64,000 bases of DNA, from positions 1-64,000 of the forward strand of contig JAUMZD010000012.1 of assembly GCA_030528325.1 (NCBI GenBank), in the 5' to 3' direction. Below, piece after piece: positions 1 through 8,324 of this stretch; the stretch's first letter is position 1; each line of letters opens with the position of its first letter. A program made the position numbers and the translations under genes. Under the pieces are notes generated by a model. It had not been told where the DNA came from. It was given only the letters and a program-made list of their open reading frames with translations, and did no database searches. This DNA is from Lautropia sp. Lineage in GTDB: Bacteria > Pseudomonadota > Gammaproteobacteria > Burkholderiales > Burkholderiaceae_E.

Positions 1-92
1 GGAAAGCCCCTCTGGACGCACAGCTTCGTGCGCCTTACATACCGGCGCACCGTTGTCAACCCCTTGAAGCCATCCAGGATTCTGCGGGCTTG

Positions 93-155
93 GCGCCTTG
101 TTCTGCACGCCCAGAGGGGCTTTCGCGGGGACGAATAAGTGCATGACACGCTCTA
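93..155. repeat. Degraded copy of the 62-bp palindromic repeat
   Basis: Positions 104-155 match, in reverse complement, the intact palindromic repeat at 11766-11827. The matching block includes an agaggggctttcgcgggg core and a GTGCATGACACGCTCT right arm. The left arm (93-108) is eroded. A second inverted repeat joins 3-15 (AAAGCCCCTCTGG) to 111-123, so the first 125 bases could fold into a larger hairpin. The longest in-frame extension of the next gene starts inside this repeat, which argues against that start. Confidence 0.6.
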
Positions 156-202
156 GGGCCGATATCATCGGGTGCATCGATCTGGATAACCCGTACCAAC
201 TC

Positions 203-2170
203 ATGTCAGCGCTCCCCGCCTTCCCGACCCTGCGCCTGCCCCGTGTCCGCACCGGTGTGTCACCGCCCGTGTTCGTCGACGCGCCCACCCGGACGCCTGG
301 GCGCCTGGGCGGCAGGAAAGTCGCGGGCTGCACATCGACCCTGCCGGCCCATTCGTCCGGGGCGCCCCGGCAGGCCCGTGACCGGTGGGGGCCATGGGTG
401 GCGCTCGGGGTCGTCGTCTGGCTGGGGGGGTGCAGCACGGCGCCGAGGCCACCGGAAGTGGTTCGTCAGGGCGATTACGGCTCGGTCACGCCCTATCTGG
501 CCGAGCGCATCCGTCACGAGATGAAGGCGCGTGAGGTGGTGGGGCTCAGCGTGGCGTTGGTGGATGACCAGCAGGTCGTCTGGGCCAAGGGCTTCGGCTT
601 CAGCGATCTGGCGAAGAAGACGCCGGCCTCGGCAGAGACGGTCTACCGCAGCGGATCGATCTCGAAGCTGTTGACCGTCACGCTGGCGATGCAGCAGGTC
701 GAACAGGGGCGCCTCGCGCTGGATCGTCCGATCACCGACTATCTGCCGGATTTCAGCATGCGCAGCCGTTTTGCCGGCTCGACCCCGATCACGCCCCGCA
801 ACCTGATGACGCACCACGCCGGGCTGATCCGCGACTATGCCAGCGGCATGTGGACGGCCTATCCCGAACCTTTTGCCCAGCTGCTCGGGCCCCTGAAGGA
901 CGAGTATGTGCTGTATCCACCCGATCATGTCTACAGCTATTCCAACCTGGGGATGACGGTGCTGGGCATGGCGCTGCAGGCCGTGACGAAGCAGGATTTC
1001 GCCAGCCTTGCCCGACACTCGCTGCTTGTGCCGCTGGGCATGGAGACGGCCCACTACGCCGTGGACATCAATTCACTGGGGGCCTCGAAGGCCTATCAGC
1101 ATGGCAAGGAAATCGCCAGTGTGCCGCTACGCGACATGCCGGCAGGTGGCCTGAATGCTTCGGTTCTCGACCTGTCGCGTTTCATGCAGATGGTGTTTGC
1201 CGACGGTCGCGCACCGGACGGCCGTCAGATCGTGCAGCCAGCGTCCATCGCCGAGATGCTGCGTCAGCAGAACACGGCGGTCGAGCTGGATGAAGGGGGC
1301 GTGCAGGTGGGGCTGGGCTGGCATCTGGATCGTCGTTTCGCCAGTGGTGAACGATCGGCCGAGCATGGGGGCAGCACACGTGCCCACAGTGGCATGCTGC
1401 GGATTCTGCCCGGGCAGAAGCTGGGCGTCGTCGTGCTGGCCAACAGCGAAGGCGCCGAGGAACTGGAAAACGAGCTGGCCGACGAGATTCTTGCCCGCGC
1501 GATGGAAGTGAAGACTGGCCAGCCGCAGACCTTGGGTACCGTGCCGGCCAAGCGCACGAAGCGTGCGCTGACCGATGCCCAGAAGGATGCCTATGAAGGC
1601 TGGTATGCGGGGGCCTTTGGTCTGGCCCGGATCACGCGGCAAGGCCGCGGCCTCAGCATGCAGATGCTGGGCAGGGATTTCGAGCTGATCCCGCGGGAAG
1701 ATGGGGCGATGGCCCTGGAGTACGAGCTGTTCGGCTTTTTCAACGTGGGCGCACAGACGCTCGACAAGTTCGGCCTGTTGCACCGGCGACTGGCGGGACA
1801 GGATCTGCTGTTGGCCATCGCACCCACTGGCGGAGGCAGCATCGTCGGCACGAAGGTGAGTCCGACGCCCATCCATCCGGCCTGGCAGGCCCGCCTCGGG
1901 CAATACGAGGTGGATCCGGTGCCCGCCGGTGACATCGGCGTGCCGGCCGATGTGCATCTGACGCAGCAGGACGGTTTCCTGATCCTGAAATTCGCGATGC
2001 CGCCTTTCGTGAATGAAGTGAGCAGCCTGCCGCTGAAAACACTCTCCGACACCGAAGCCATCATGCTGGGTATCGGTGATGGCCTGGGCGGCACGATCGA
2101 GGCCGTGATGGACAAGGACGGCGTCGAGCGTATCCGTCATGCCGGCTATTCGTTCCGGCGTCGGCCATGA
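203..2170 (+). CDS. Serine hydrolase lipoprotein, beta-lactamase/class C PBP family
   Basis: Predicted lipoprotein of the serine beta-lactamase-like superfamily (class C beta-lactamase, esterase or D-aminopeptidase type). Counted from an upstream in-frame ATG at 98, the SxxK motif is S-I-S-K at residues 187-190, the second motif is Y-S-N at 281-283, and an H-G-G third motif lies at 423-425. A hydrophobic stretch ending L-G-G-C (Cys codon at 431-433) is a good lipobox, so the protein probably sits on the outer membrane facing the periplasm. The C-terminal ~200 residues resemble the accessory beta-barrel region of such hydrolases. The start is unresolved: 203 is the nearest upstream ATG, but the n-region would be very long and part of it (303-359) is a fragment of the 169-bp repeat. 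The substrate cannot be told from sequence. Confidence 0.75.
   Translation: MSALPAFPTLRLPRVRTGVSPPVFVDAPTRTPGRLGGRKVAGCTSTLPAHSSGAPRQARDRWGPWVALGVVVWLGGCSTAPRPPEVVRQGDYGSVTPYLAERIRHEMKAREVVGLSVALVDDQQVVWAKGFGFSDLAKKTPASAETVYRSGSISKLLTVTLAMQQVEQGRLALDRPITDYLPDFSMRSRFAGSTPITPRNLMTHHAGLIRDYASGMWTAYPEPFAQLLGPLKDEYVLYPPDHVYSYSNLGMTVLGMALQAVTKQDFASLARHSLLVPLGMETAHYAVDINSLGASKAYQHGKEIASVPLRDMPAGGLNASVLDLSRFMQMVFADGRAPDGRQIVQPASIAEMLRQQNTAVELDEGGVQVGLGWHLDRRFASGERSAEHGGSTRAHSGMLRILPGQKLGVVVLANSEGAEELENELADEILARAMEVKTGQPQTLGTVPAKRTKRALTDAQKDAYEGWYAGAFGLARITRQGRGLSMQMLGRDFELIPREDGAMALEYELFGFFNVGAQTLDKFGLLHRRLAGQDLLLAIAPTGGGSIVGTKVSPTPIHPAWQARLGQYEVDPVPAGDIGVPADVHLTQQDGFLILKFAMPPFVNEVSSLPLKTLSDTEAIMLGIGDGLGGTIEAVMDKDGVERIRHAGYSFRRRP
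303..359 (+). repeat. Fragment of the 169-bp fold-back repeat inside the 5' end of the hydrolase gene
   Basis: This stretch matches the left third of the 169-bp family: GGGCGGCAGGAAAGTCGCGG followed by GCTGCA, then a diverged part containing GCCGGCCCATT. It lies in frame in the predicted n-region of the lipoprotein signal. It is either a remnant captured by the gene or a sign that the true start is elsewhere. Confidence 0.55.
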
Positions 2171-2208
2171 CCCTGACGACGGATGGGAAGCGCGCTGCTG
2201 CGCTCGGG

Positions 2209-2254
2209 TGCAAAATGGGCCGGCGCGGGGACGAATAAGTTCATAACACGCTCT
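2209..2254 (+). repeat. Chimeric remnant of two repeat families
   Basis: The left part (GGGTGCAAAATGGGC, about 2209-2225) is a fragment of the 169-bp family in reverse orientation. From about 2227 the sequence switches to the right half of the 62-bp palindrome (GGGGACGAATAAG, then CATAACACGCTCT). It abuts the full 169-bp copy that starts at 2253. Confidence 0.6.
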
Positions 2255-2421
2255 AGGAGCTTGGGCGGCAGGAAAGTCGCGGGCTGCAAACCGGCCGCGC
2301 CAGCCCATTTTGCACCCGCTTCTTGCCCTATAGCACCGGCTATGGGGCGGCGAATCGGGCACAAACTGTGCCCGGCGGGGCCGATTTTCGCCTTCGCGAT
2401 TCCTACCGCCCAAGCTCCTAG
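2253..2421. repeat. 169-bp fold-back repeat, copy A
   Basis: Complete copy bounded by near-perfect terminal inverted repeats (CTAGGAGCTTGGGCGG... and its complement, about 21 bp with one mismatch), beginning and ending in CTAG. The centre is a hairpin with 9-bp arms (GCCCTATAG / CTATGGGGC) and a CACCGG loop, placed exactly mid-element. The intervening arms are imperfectly complementary, so the whole unit can fold back. It sits between two convergent genes, and its right end supplies the stop codon of the 5'-nucleotidase gene. No coding content is evident. Confidence 0.85.
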
Positions 2422-3317
2422 GCCGATTCGTTGCGGATGCCGCTGATCACATGCCCGGTGGGCCCGGCCGCGGCGGCCGAGTCGCAGTGACCTGTCTGGT
2501 CGTCGAAGAAGAAGTCGGGCTGGAACTCACGCAGGAAGGGGCCTTTTTCGAGGCCACCCAGAAACAGCGCTTCGTCGACCTCGATGCGCCAGGCCATCAG
2601 CGTGCGAATGGCCCTTTCGTGGGCAGGGGCGCTTCGTGCCGTGACGAGAGCCGTGCGGATGCGCATGTTGGGCGGCGCATTGTTGCGCAGCCGGTGCAGG
2701 GCTTCCAGCAGGGGCTTGAAGGGCCCGGGCGGCAACGGGGTGTTGGCCTTGCTGACCTCATGATCATGAAAGGCGTTCAGCCCCTGACGGTGATAGACCT
2801 GTTCGGCCTCGTCCGAGAACAGCACGGCATCGCCGTCGAAGGCGATCCGAACCTCGTCCGGGTGGGCGCCGGCCGTCTGCTGCGACTTGGGGTAGACGCG
2901 CGCGGCCGGAAAGCCGGCGTCCAGCGCCGCACGAACATCCTCGGCATTGGCCGACAGGAACAGGTGCGCGCCCAGCGGTTTCAGGTAGGCATAGGGCGAG
3001 CGGCCCCGGGTGAAGACACCGCGCTCCAGCGGCACCCCATGATGCTCGGCCGAGCGGAAGGCGCGCATCCCGCTGGTGGGGTCGTTTCGGGATAGCAGCA
3101 CCACGTCCACCCGCTTCTCATCGCCCACGTTGAAGGCGAGCAGCTTCTTCACGAGCGGCATCGCCACGCCGCCAGGGGCGGGGCGGTCGAGCAGCTCGAG
3201 CTGAAGCGCCATGTAGGCGCCGTCGTCGCCGGCCTCGAACAGGCGGTTTTCTTCCTCGAAGTCGAGCAGGGCGCGGGAGGAGATGGCGACGATCAGCTGG
3301 CTGGCGGGTTTGGGCAT
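2418..3317 (-). CDS. Cytosolic 5'-nucleotidase, cN-I (NT5C1) family
   Basis: 299-residue protein that would dephosphorylate nucleoside 5'-monophosphates in the cytoplasm. It aligns by eye with the animal NT5C1A/cN-I family along its length: an N-terminal A-I-S-S-R-A-L-L-D segment, a central A-F-D-G-D-A-V-L-F-S-D-E block, L-V-T-A-R-S-A, D-E-A-L-F-L-G-G and a C-terminal F-F-F-D-D-Q, together the HAD-like catalytic set of this family (Pfam 5_nucleotidase). It is convergent with the upstream hydrolase and divergent from the decarboxylase. The TAG stop (2418-2420, minus strand) is the CTAG of repeat copy A, so the native C-terminus may have been altered by the insertion. Confidence 0.85.
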   Translation of the reverse strand: MPKPASQLIVAISSRALLDFEEENRLFEAGDDGAYMALQLELLDRPAPGGVAMPLVKKLLAFNVGDEKRVDVVLLSRNDPTSGMRAFRSAEHHGVPLERGVFTRGRSPYAYLKPLGAHLFLSANAEDVRAALDAGFPAARVYPKSQQTAGAHPDEVRIAFDGDAVLFSDEAEQVYHRQGLNAFHDHEVSKANTPLPPGPFKPLLEALHRLRNNAPPNMRIRTALVTARSAPAHERAIRTLMAWRIEVDEALFLGGLEKGPFLREFQPDFFFDDQTGHCDSAAAAGPTGHVISGIRNESA

Positions 3318-3522
3318 GGGGCGTCAGGAAAACTTCAGAACGTGACCAGCATGCCGACTGATCGGCTTGTGGTCAACCCACGGGTTGTTGCATGACGCAG
3401 ACACTGTGCCGAACGGGGCCGATGATGTCATCGAGGCGGACTCGAGGGGGTATCATCGAAGGTTGCGTCGGGCCGCAGGCCCCATTGCCTTTTTCTTCCT
3501 CTTTCAGATCAGCAGGCGCTTC

Positions 3523-5790
3523 ATGATGAAATTCCGTTTCCCGATCGTCATCATCGACGAAGACTGGCGCGCCGATTCAGCCAGTGGTCTGGGTATCCGC
3601 GCGCTGGCCAAGGCCATCGAGGACCAGGGCACCGAGGTGGTCGGCGGCTTCACCTATTTCGATGTGGCGATGGTGGCGAATCAGGCGGCCCGTGCGTCGG
3701 CCTTCATCGTCTCGATCGACGACGAGGAGATCAGCGAGGAAGGCAACGACAGCGATGCCATTCACGACCTGCGCGCGTTCATCAGGGAAACCCGCCGCCG
3801 CAATGCCGACATCCCGATCTTCCTGTTCGGCGAGACACGTACCTCCCAGCACATCCCGAACGACATCCTGAAGGAGCTGCACGGCTTCATTCACATGTTC
3901 GAGGACACGCCGGAGTTCGTGGCACGCTATGTCATCCGCGAAGCCACCAATTACATGAATTCGCTGGCGCCCCCGTTCTTCAAGGCGCTGGTGCATTATG
4001 CCAACGACGGTTCCTACAGCTGGCATTGCCCGGGCCATTCGGGTGGCGTCGCCTTCCTGAAGAGCCCGGTCGGGCAGATGTTCCACCAGTTCTTTGGCGA
4101 GAACATGCTGCGTGCCGACGTCTGCAATGCGGTGGAGGAGCTGGGACAGCTGCTGGATCACACCGGGCCGGTGGCGCAGTCGGAGACGAATGCGGCCCGA
4201 ATCTTCAACGCCGATCACCTGTTCTTCGTCACGAACGGCACGTCCACGTCGAACAAGATCGTCTGGCATTCGGAAGTGGCGCGGGACGACGTGGTGCTGG
4301 TGGATCGCAACTGCCACAAGAGCATCCTGCACGCGATCATCATGAGTGGTACGGTGCCTATCTTTCTGCAGCCGACCCGAAATCATCTGGGCATCATCGG
4401 GCCCATTCCGCGTTCGGAGTTCGATCGGGAGAGCATCGCGAAGAAGATCGAAAACAACCCGCTGGTGCAGGACAAGTCCGCCAGACCGCGGGTGATGACG
4501 ATCACGCAGTCGACCTATGACGGCATTCTGTACAACGTCGAGATGATCAAGTCCGAGCTGCAGGATTATGTCGAGAACCTGCATTTCGACGAGGCGTGGC
4601 TGCCGCATGCGGCTTTCCATCCGATCTATCACGAGATGCACGCCATCGGGCAGAACCGGCCGCGTTCGAGCAATGCGATGGTCTTTGCCACGCAGTCGAC
4701 GCACAAGCTGCTGGCCGGCATTTCGCAGGCCTCGCAGATTCTGGTGCAGGAGTCGGAAACCCGGCGTCTCGATCGCTATCGCTTCAACGAAAGCTATCTG
4801 ATGCACACCTCCACCTCGCCGCAGTATTCGATCATCGCGTCCTGCGATGTGGCGGCGTCGATGATGGAGGCGCCCGGTGGCCAGGCGCTGGTGCAGGAAT
4901 CCCTGCAGGAAGCCCGCGATTTCCGTCGGGCCATGCGCAAGGTGGGGGCTGAGTACAACGATTCCTGGTGGTTCAGCGTCTGGGGGCCTGATCGCCTCGG
5001 GCAGCTGGAACAGCAGGACTGGATGCTGGGCGCCAACGAGAAATGGCACGGCTTCGGCGACATCGAGCCGGGCTTCAACATGCTCGACCCGATCAAGGCG
5101 ACCATCGTCACGCCGGGCCTCGACATCGAAGGGAATTTCTCGGAGCTCGGCATTCCGGCTGCGGTCGTCACGAAGTATCTGGCCGAGCACGGCGTGGTGG
5201 TCGAGAAGACGGGGCTGTATTCGTTTTTCGTGATGTTCACGATCGGCATCACGAAAGGACGCTGGAACACGCTGGTGACGGAGTTGCAGCAGTTCAAGGC
5301 CGATTACGACGAGAACCAGCCGCTGTGGCGCGTGATGCCGGAATTCGTGGCCGCCAACCCGATGTACGACCGGATGGGCCTGCGCGACCTGTCCACGCAC
5401 ATCCATGAAGCCTACCGGGAGCATGACGTGGCGCGGGTGACGACGGAGATGTACCTGTCGGACATGGTGCCGGCCATGAAGCCGTCGGATGCCTACGAGT
5501 GCCTGACGCACCGGGATGTGGAGCGGGTGCCGATCGACTTCCTGGAAGGTCGGGTGACGACGATGCTGGTCACGCCCTATCCACCAGGCATTCCGCTTCT
5601 GATTCCGGGTGAGCGTTTCAATCGCACGATCGTCGAATACCTGAAGTTCGTGCGCAGCTTCAACCGCCGTTTCCCCGGTTTCCACACCGATGTGCACGGG
5701 CTGGTGGCCGAGGAAGCGCTGACGGGCGAGACACGCTATTTCGTGGATTGCGTGTCGGAGGCGCGGGAGCGGGAGATTCTGGGGGACTAA
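3523..5790 (+). CDS. Orn/Lys/Arg decarboxylase (biodegradative, PLP-dependent)
   Basis: PLP enzyme of the bacterial fold-III ornithine/lysine/arginine decarboxylase family, converting a basic amino acid to its polyamine plus CO2, commonly for acid tolerance or polyamine supply. About 755 residues, the length of E. coli AdiA. The N-terminal wing domain (V-I-I-D-E-D-W start) is followed by the PLP domain, with D-G-I-L-Y-N, H-F-D-E-A-W and the Schiff-base lysine in S-T-H-K-L-L near residue 395. The substrate-pocket region (H-F-D-E-A-W-L-P) mixes features of lysine and arginine enzymes, so I do not assign specificity. The start is one of two adjacent ATGs at 3523/3526, chosen because homology begins at M-K-F-R-F-P; the in-frame extension to 3367 has no family similarity. 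Confidence 0.9.
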   Translation: MMKFRFPIVIIDEDWRADSASGLGIRALAKAIEDQGTEVVGGFTYFDVAMVANQAARASAFIVSIDDEEISEEGNDSDAIHDLRAFIRETRRRNADIPIFLFGETRTSQHIPNDILKELHGFIHMFEDTPEFVARYVIREATNYMNSLAPPFFKALVHYANDGSYSWHCPGHSGGVAFLKSPVGQMFHQFFGENMLRADVCNAVEELGQLLDHTGPVAQSETNAARIFNADHLFFVTNGTSTSNKIVWHSEVARDDVVLVDRNCHKSILHAIIMSGTVPIFLQPTRNHLGIIGPIPRSEFDRESIAKKIENNPLVQDKSARPRVMTITQSTYDGILYNVEMIKSELQDYVENLHFDEAWLPHAAFHPIYHEMHAIGQNRPRSSNAMVFATQSTHKLLAGISQASQILVQESETRRLDRYRFNESYLMHTSTSPQYSIIASCDVAASMMEAPGGQALVQESLQEARDFRRAMRKVGAEYNDSWWFSVWGPDRLGQLEQQDWMLGANEKWHGFGDIEPGFNMLDPIKATIVTPGLDIEGNFSELGIPAAVVTKYLAEHGVVVEKTGLYSFFVMFTIGITKGRWNTLVTELQQFKADYDENQPLWRVMPEFVAANPMYDRMGLRDLSTHIHEAYREHDVARVTTEMYLSDMVPAMKPSDAYECLTHRDVERVPIDFLEGRVTTMLVTPYPPGIPLLIPGERFNRTIVEYLKFVRSFNRRFPGFHTDVHGLVAEEALTGETRYFVDCVSEAREREILGD

Positions 5791-5820
5791 GGCCTGCAGG
5801 TTTTTGCAGCTTCGAGGTGG

Positions 5821-5894
5821 GCCGGCGTACCCGGTATCCACCTCCTCACAACCTGGCGGTAAAGGACTCGTCGGCGGACACCGGGTACGCCGGC
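5821..5894. repeat. Inverted repeat with 19-bp arms
   Basis: Arms GCCGGCGTACCCGGTATCC (5821-5839) and GGACACCGGGTACGCCGGC (5876-5894) are complementary except for one base, with a 36-base loop. No run of T follows, so it is not a standard terminator. It could end the decarboxylase transcript or be a small repeat element; no second copy was noticed in the window. Confidence 0.65.
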
Positions 5895-6056
5895 TGTGCC
5901 GTGCGGGAGAGTGCTTGCCTCGGGCGCTTTGGCTTCGAGGAGCGCTTTGCTCTGGCTGCCAGGTAAGGGAAGGTTTCCCGGTTTACATCCAGACACCATT
6001 TATTGACAGCGCTCGAAGCTCGGCTTTAGAGTTGGCATGACAATATGAGTGTATAC

Positions 6057-6063
6057 CTATCAT
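6057..6063. promoter_or_regulatory. Putative operator motif (CTATCAT) upstream of the ABC operon
   Basis: CTATCAT lies 46 bases before the start of the substrate-binding protein gene, in the context TATACCTATCATACATG. The same heptamer or its complement occurs at 15802, 18668 and twice at 19563-19581, each time in a promoter region of this island. Binding by the local GntR regulator is inferred. Confidence 0.35.
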
Positions 6064-6108
6064 ACATGCTGAATGCCCGGAGAGGCAGCCATCGGAGGAG
6101 GCATTGTC

Positions 6109-7185
6109 ATGAAGCGTCTGGAATGGGTGGTGTTGAAGTGGTGGATGACGGCGGCGCTCGCCGTCCTGGTGGCCATGTTGGTGGCGAGCATGCCAGTGGG
6201 TGCACAGCAGAAATATGCGCACGACATCAAGGGGCTCAATTTCGGATTCATCACCTTCGGTAATGCGAGTGAATATCAGATTGCCCAGGGTGCGTGGTTC
6301 AAGAAGTTTGCCGAGCAGGAGGGCGCGAAAGTCACCGTCATCGATGGGGCGTCCAGTCCCGTGACCCAGGTGAATGCCATGGATGATCTCGTGGCAAAAG
6401 GGGTGGATGGCATCCTGATCCAGCCCTTCGATGCGGTGGCTGTGGCCCCCTCGATTCAGGAGGCGCGAAGGGCTGGCATTCCCGTTCTGGTGGTCGGCGG
6501 ACTGCCGGATCCTGAGTCTCCGGTTCCGTCTGCCGTCTTCAATGATGAGGCGCTCGTTCGCCAGGCTGCGCGCAAGGCCGTCGACTGGCTGCGGACGAAC
6601 AAACCGGGCGAGAAGGCCAGACTGGTGCTGTTCGACATCCCGTCGATCGTCGTTTGCCACGAATGGCGAATGGTTGCCTTCCGTGACGAGATCATCAAGC
6701 TCATGGGGAAAGAGAACGTCAAGGACGTTCTGAATGACTTCGTCGATCACACCCTGAACGTGGCGGTTGCGCGGATGGAGGATCTCATCCAGTCGGGGGC
6801 GAAGTTCAACATCTTCACCGCCTGCGGAGGAACAGGGGCCATTGGCGGACTCGATGCATTGACTGCTGCCGGTCTGGCCGGTGCCAGGGACAATGTGCCA
6901 ACCGACGTCTATGTCTTCTCGATCGACGCCACACCCGGAGAGATTGCTTACCTGACCAATCCGAAGAGTTCGCTGGTCGATACGCTGGCCCTGGCGCCCA
7001 GGAACAATGCCCGTGTTTTCCTCGATCAGATGAAGGGCATCCTGAGTGGGGCCATCGATCCTGATTCCGCCGCGAGCGTGCCTGCCCCGGGGATACTGCT
7101 GCCCAAAGCGTGCAAGGCGATCAGCGAGGTGCTGGCCGACCAATACGCCATCGTTCCCGGCTATCAGGCGCTGAGCTGTCAGTGA
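6109..7185 (+). CDS. Sugar ABC transporter substrate-binding protein (RbsB-like)
   Basis: Periplasmic binding protein of the ribose/galactose type (Peripla_BP_4), 358 residues. A Lys/Arg-containing N-terminus, a hydrophobic stretch (residues about 14-30) and A-Q-Q form a Sec signal peptide with cleavage near A-Q. The mature part shows the family's L-V-A-K-G-V-D-G-I-L-I-Q-P and A-G-I-P-V-L segments. The start at 6109 is fixed by a strong GGAGGAGG site about 7 bases upstream; the in-frame start at 6073 lacks one. It is the first gene of a transporter-kinase-aldolase operon, so the ligand is probably a sugar or sugar acid processed by the downstream enzymes. Confidence 0.88.
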   Translation: MKRLEWVVLKWWMTAALAVLVAMLVASMPVGAQQKYAHDIKGLNFGFITFGNASEYQIAQGAWFKKFAEQEGAKVTVIDGASSPVTQVNAMDDLVAKGVDGILIQPFDAVAVAPSIQEARRAGIPVLVVGGLPDPESPVPSAVFNDEALVRQAARKAVDWLRTNKPGEKARLVLFDIPSIVVCHEWRMVAFRDEIIKLMGKENVKDVLNDFVDHTLNVAVARMEDLIQSGAKFNIFTACGGTGAIGGLDALTAAGLAGARDNVPTDVYVFSIDATPGEIAYLTNPKSSLVDTLALAPRNNARVFLDQMKGILSGAIDPDSAASVPAPGILLPKACKAISEVLADQYAIVPGYQALSCQ

Positions 7186-7258
7186 CCGGCTCAAGCCCGT
7201 AAAGCTCGTCCGGAGAGGGACACAGGCTTCCTCCGGGTCTTTTCCATGGCAGGAGAAC

Positions 7259-8323
7259 ATGATGGTTGCAGGTAATTCATCCAGCAGAGGGGCAGCTGGC
7301 GCAGCGGAAAAACTGCCGGAACCTCAGCCCGCACGAGGATTGACGATGATGACGCCTTATCGGCAGAAGCTGCTGATCAATCTGGTGGCCTTGTTCGTGA
7401 TCTGCGCCGTGATCTCGTTGCTGACGGAGCGTTTTCTCACCGTGACGAACCTGACGAACGTGCTGCGCAACGTGGCACCGGTCGTCATCGTGGGTACGGC
7501 GTTCACGATGCTGATGGTGGCGCGAGGTCTGGATCTGTCCGTTGGGAGCGTGATTGCGCTGAGCGGTTCCGTGGCGGCCCTGACGGCCGCTCACCTGCCG
7601 CTGCCCCTTGCCTTTCTGGCAGGGATGCTGTCAGGGGTCGCGATCGGCATCGTCAACGCCTTTCTTGCCGTCGGGCTGCGAATCAATTCCGTGATCGCGA
7701 CACTCGGCACGCTCTACGTGGCTCGTGGCATTGCCTTTCTGATCACCGATGGCGTTGCCGTCTACGGCTTGCCTCGTGAATATCGAATACTGGGGACAGC
7801 AGCGTTTGCCGGCATCCCGATGATGATATGGATCATGGTCGTCGTGGTGGCGCTGTTCATCGTGCTCGAACGCTTCACGCTGCTGGGCCGCTACAGTGCT
7901 GCCGTTGGTTCCAACCCCGAAGCCGCATTTCTGGCGGGGGTTCCAGGGCGTCGTGTCCAGGCGCTACTCTATGTGCTGACGGGCACGATGGCCGGCATGG
8001 CAGCCGTTCTGCTGTCCTCCCGCCTGGGATCCGGACAGCCGAATCTGGGCGTCGGTTTCGAATTTGAGGTGATCGTTGCCACCGTCCTGGGTGGCACAAG
8101 CCTGGCGGGAGGCGAGGGAACGGTTGCCGGCATGTTCATCGGTGCGCTGATCGTGGGGGTTCTGAAGAACGGACTCAACCTGCTGGGCGTTCCCGCTTTC
8201 TGGCAGATCGTGGCCCAGGGTGTCGTGCTGGTGCTGGCCGTTGCACTGGACATCGCGCTTCGGAACCGGTTTTCTGCCCGCTCCCGCCGCTCGGAAACCC
8301 ATCGTGATCGAAAGGGCGGCTGA
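7259..8323 (+). CDS. Sugar ABC transporter permease (RbsC-like)
   Basis: Inner-membrane permease of the ribose-type BPD_transp_2 family, 354 residues with about 8-10 hydrophobic helices. Typical segments are G-L-D-L-S-V-G-S near residue 90 and G-G-T-S-L-A-G-G-E-G-T-V near the C-terminal third, the loops that contact the ATPase. The start has AGGAG five bases upstream; the second Met codon directly follows. About 28 N-terminal residues rich in Ala/Gly/Pro precede the core. It lies 73 bases after the binding-protein gene and adjoins the ATPase gene. Confidence 0.9.
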   Translation: MMVAGNSSSRGAAGAAEKLPEPQPARGLTMMTPYRQKLLINLVALFVICAVISLLTERFLTVTNLTNVLRNVAPVVIVGTAFTMLMVARGLDLSVGSVIALSGSVAALTAAHLPLPLAFLAGMLSGVAIGIVNAFLAVGLRINSVIATLGTLYVARGIAFLITDGVAVYGLPREYRILGTAAFAGIPMMIWIMVVVVALFIVLERFTLLGRYSAAVGSNPEAAFLAGVPGRRVQALLYVLTGTMAGMAAVLLSSRLGSGQPNLGVGFEFEVIVATVLGGTSLAGGEGTVAGMFIGALIVGVLKNGLNLLGVPAFWQIVAQGVVLVLAVALDIALRNRFSARSRRSETHRDRKGG

Positions 8324-8324
8324 C

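Larger units (their letters stand above)
5791..6108. other. Intergenic region with long hairpin and putative operator
   Basis: 318 bases between the decarboxylase and the sugar-transport operon. It contains the inverted repeat described at 5821-5894 and, near its end, the CTATCAT motif at 6057-6063 that recurs upstream of other genes of the island. I see no credible gene. Confidence 0.6.

Noticed and set aside
2183..2446. Open frames spanning the 169-bp repeats (also at 46882-47118, 48472-48744, 59644-60144)
   Set aside because: The shared peptide only reflects the shared repeat DNA; frames differ in ends and none has a ribosome site or conserved start.
3577..5841. 754-codon open frame antisense to the decarboxylase gene
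   Set aside because: Shadow of a highly conserved gene in GC-rich DNA; composition is His/Arg-rich nonsense and no ribosome site or family match is seen.
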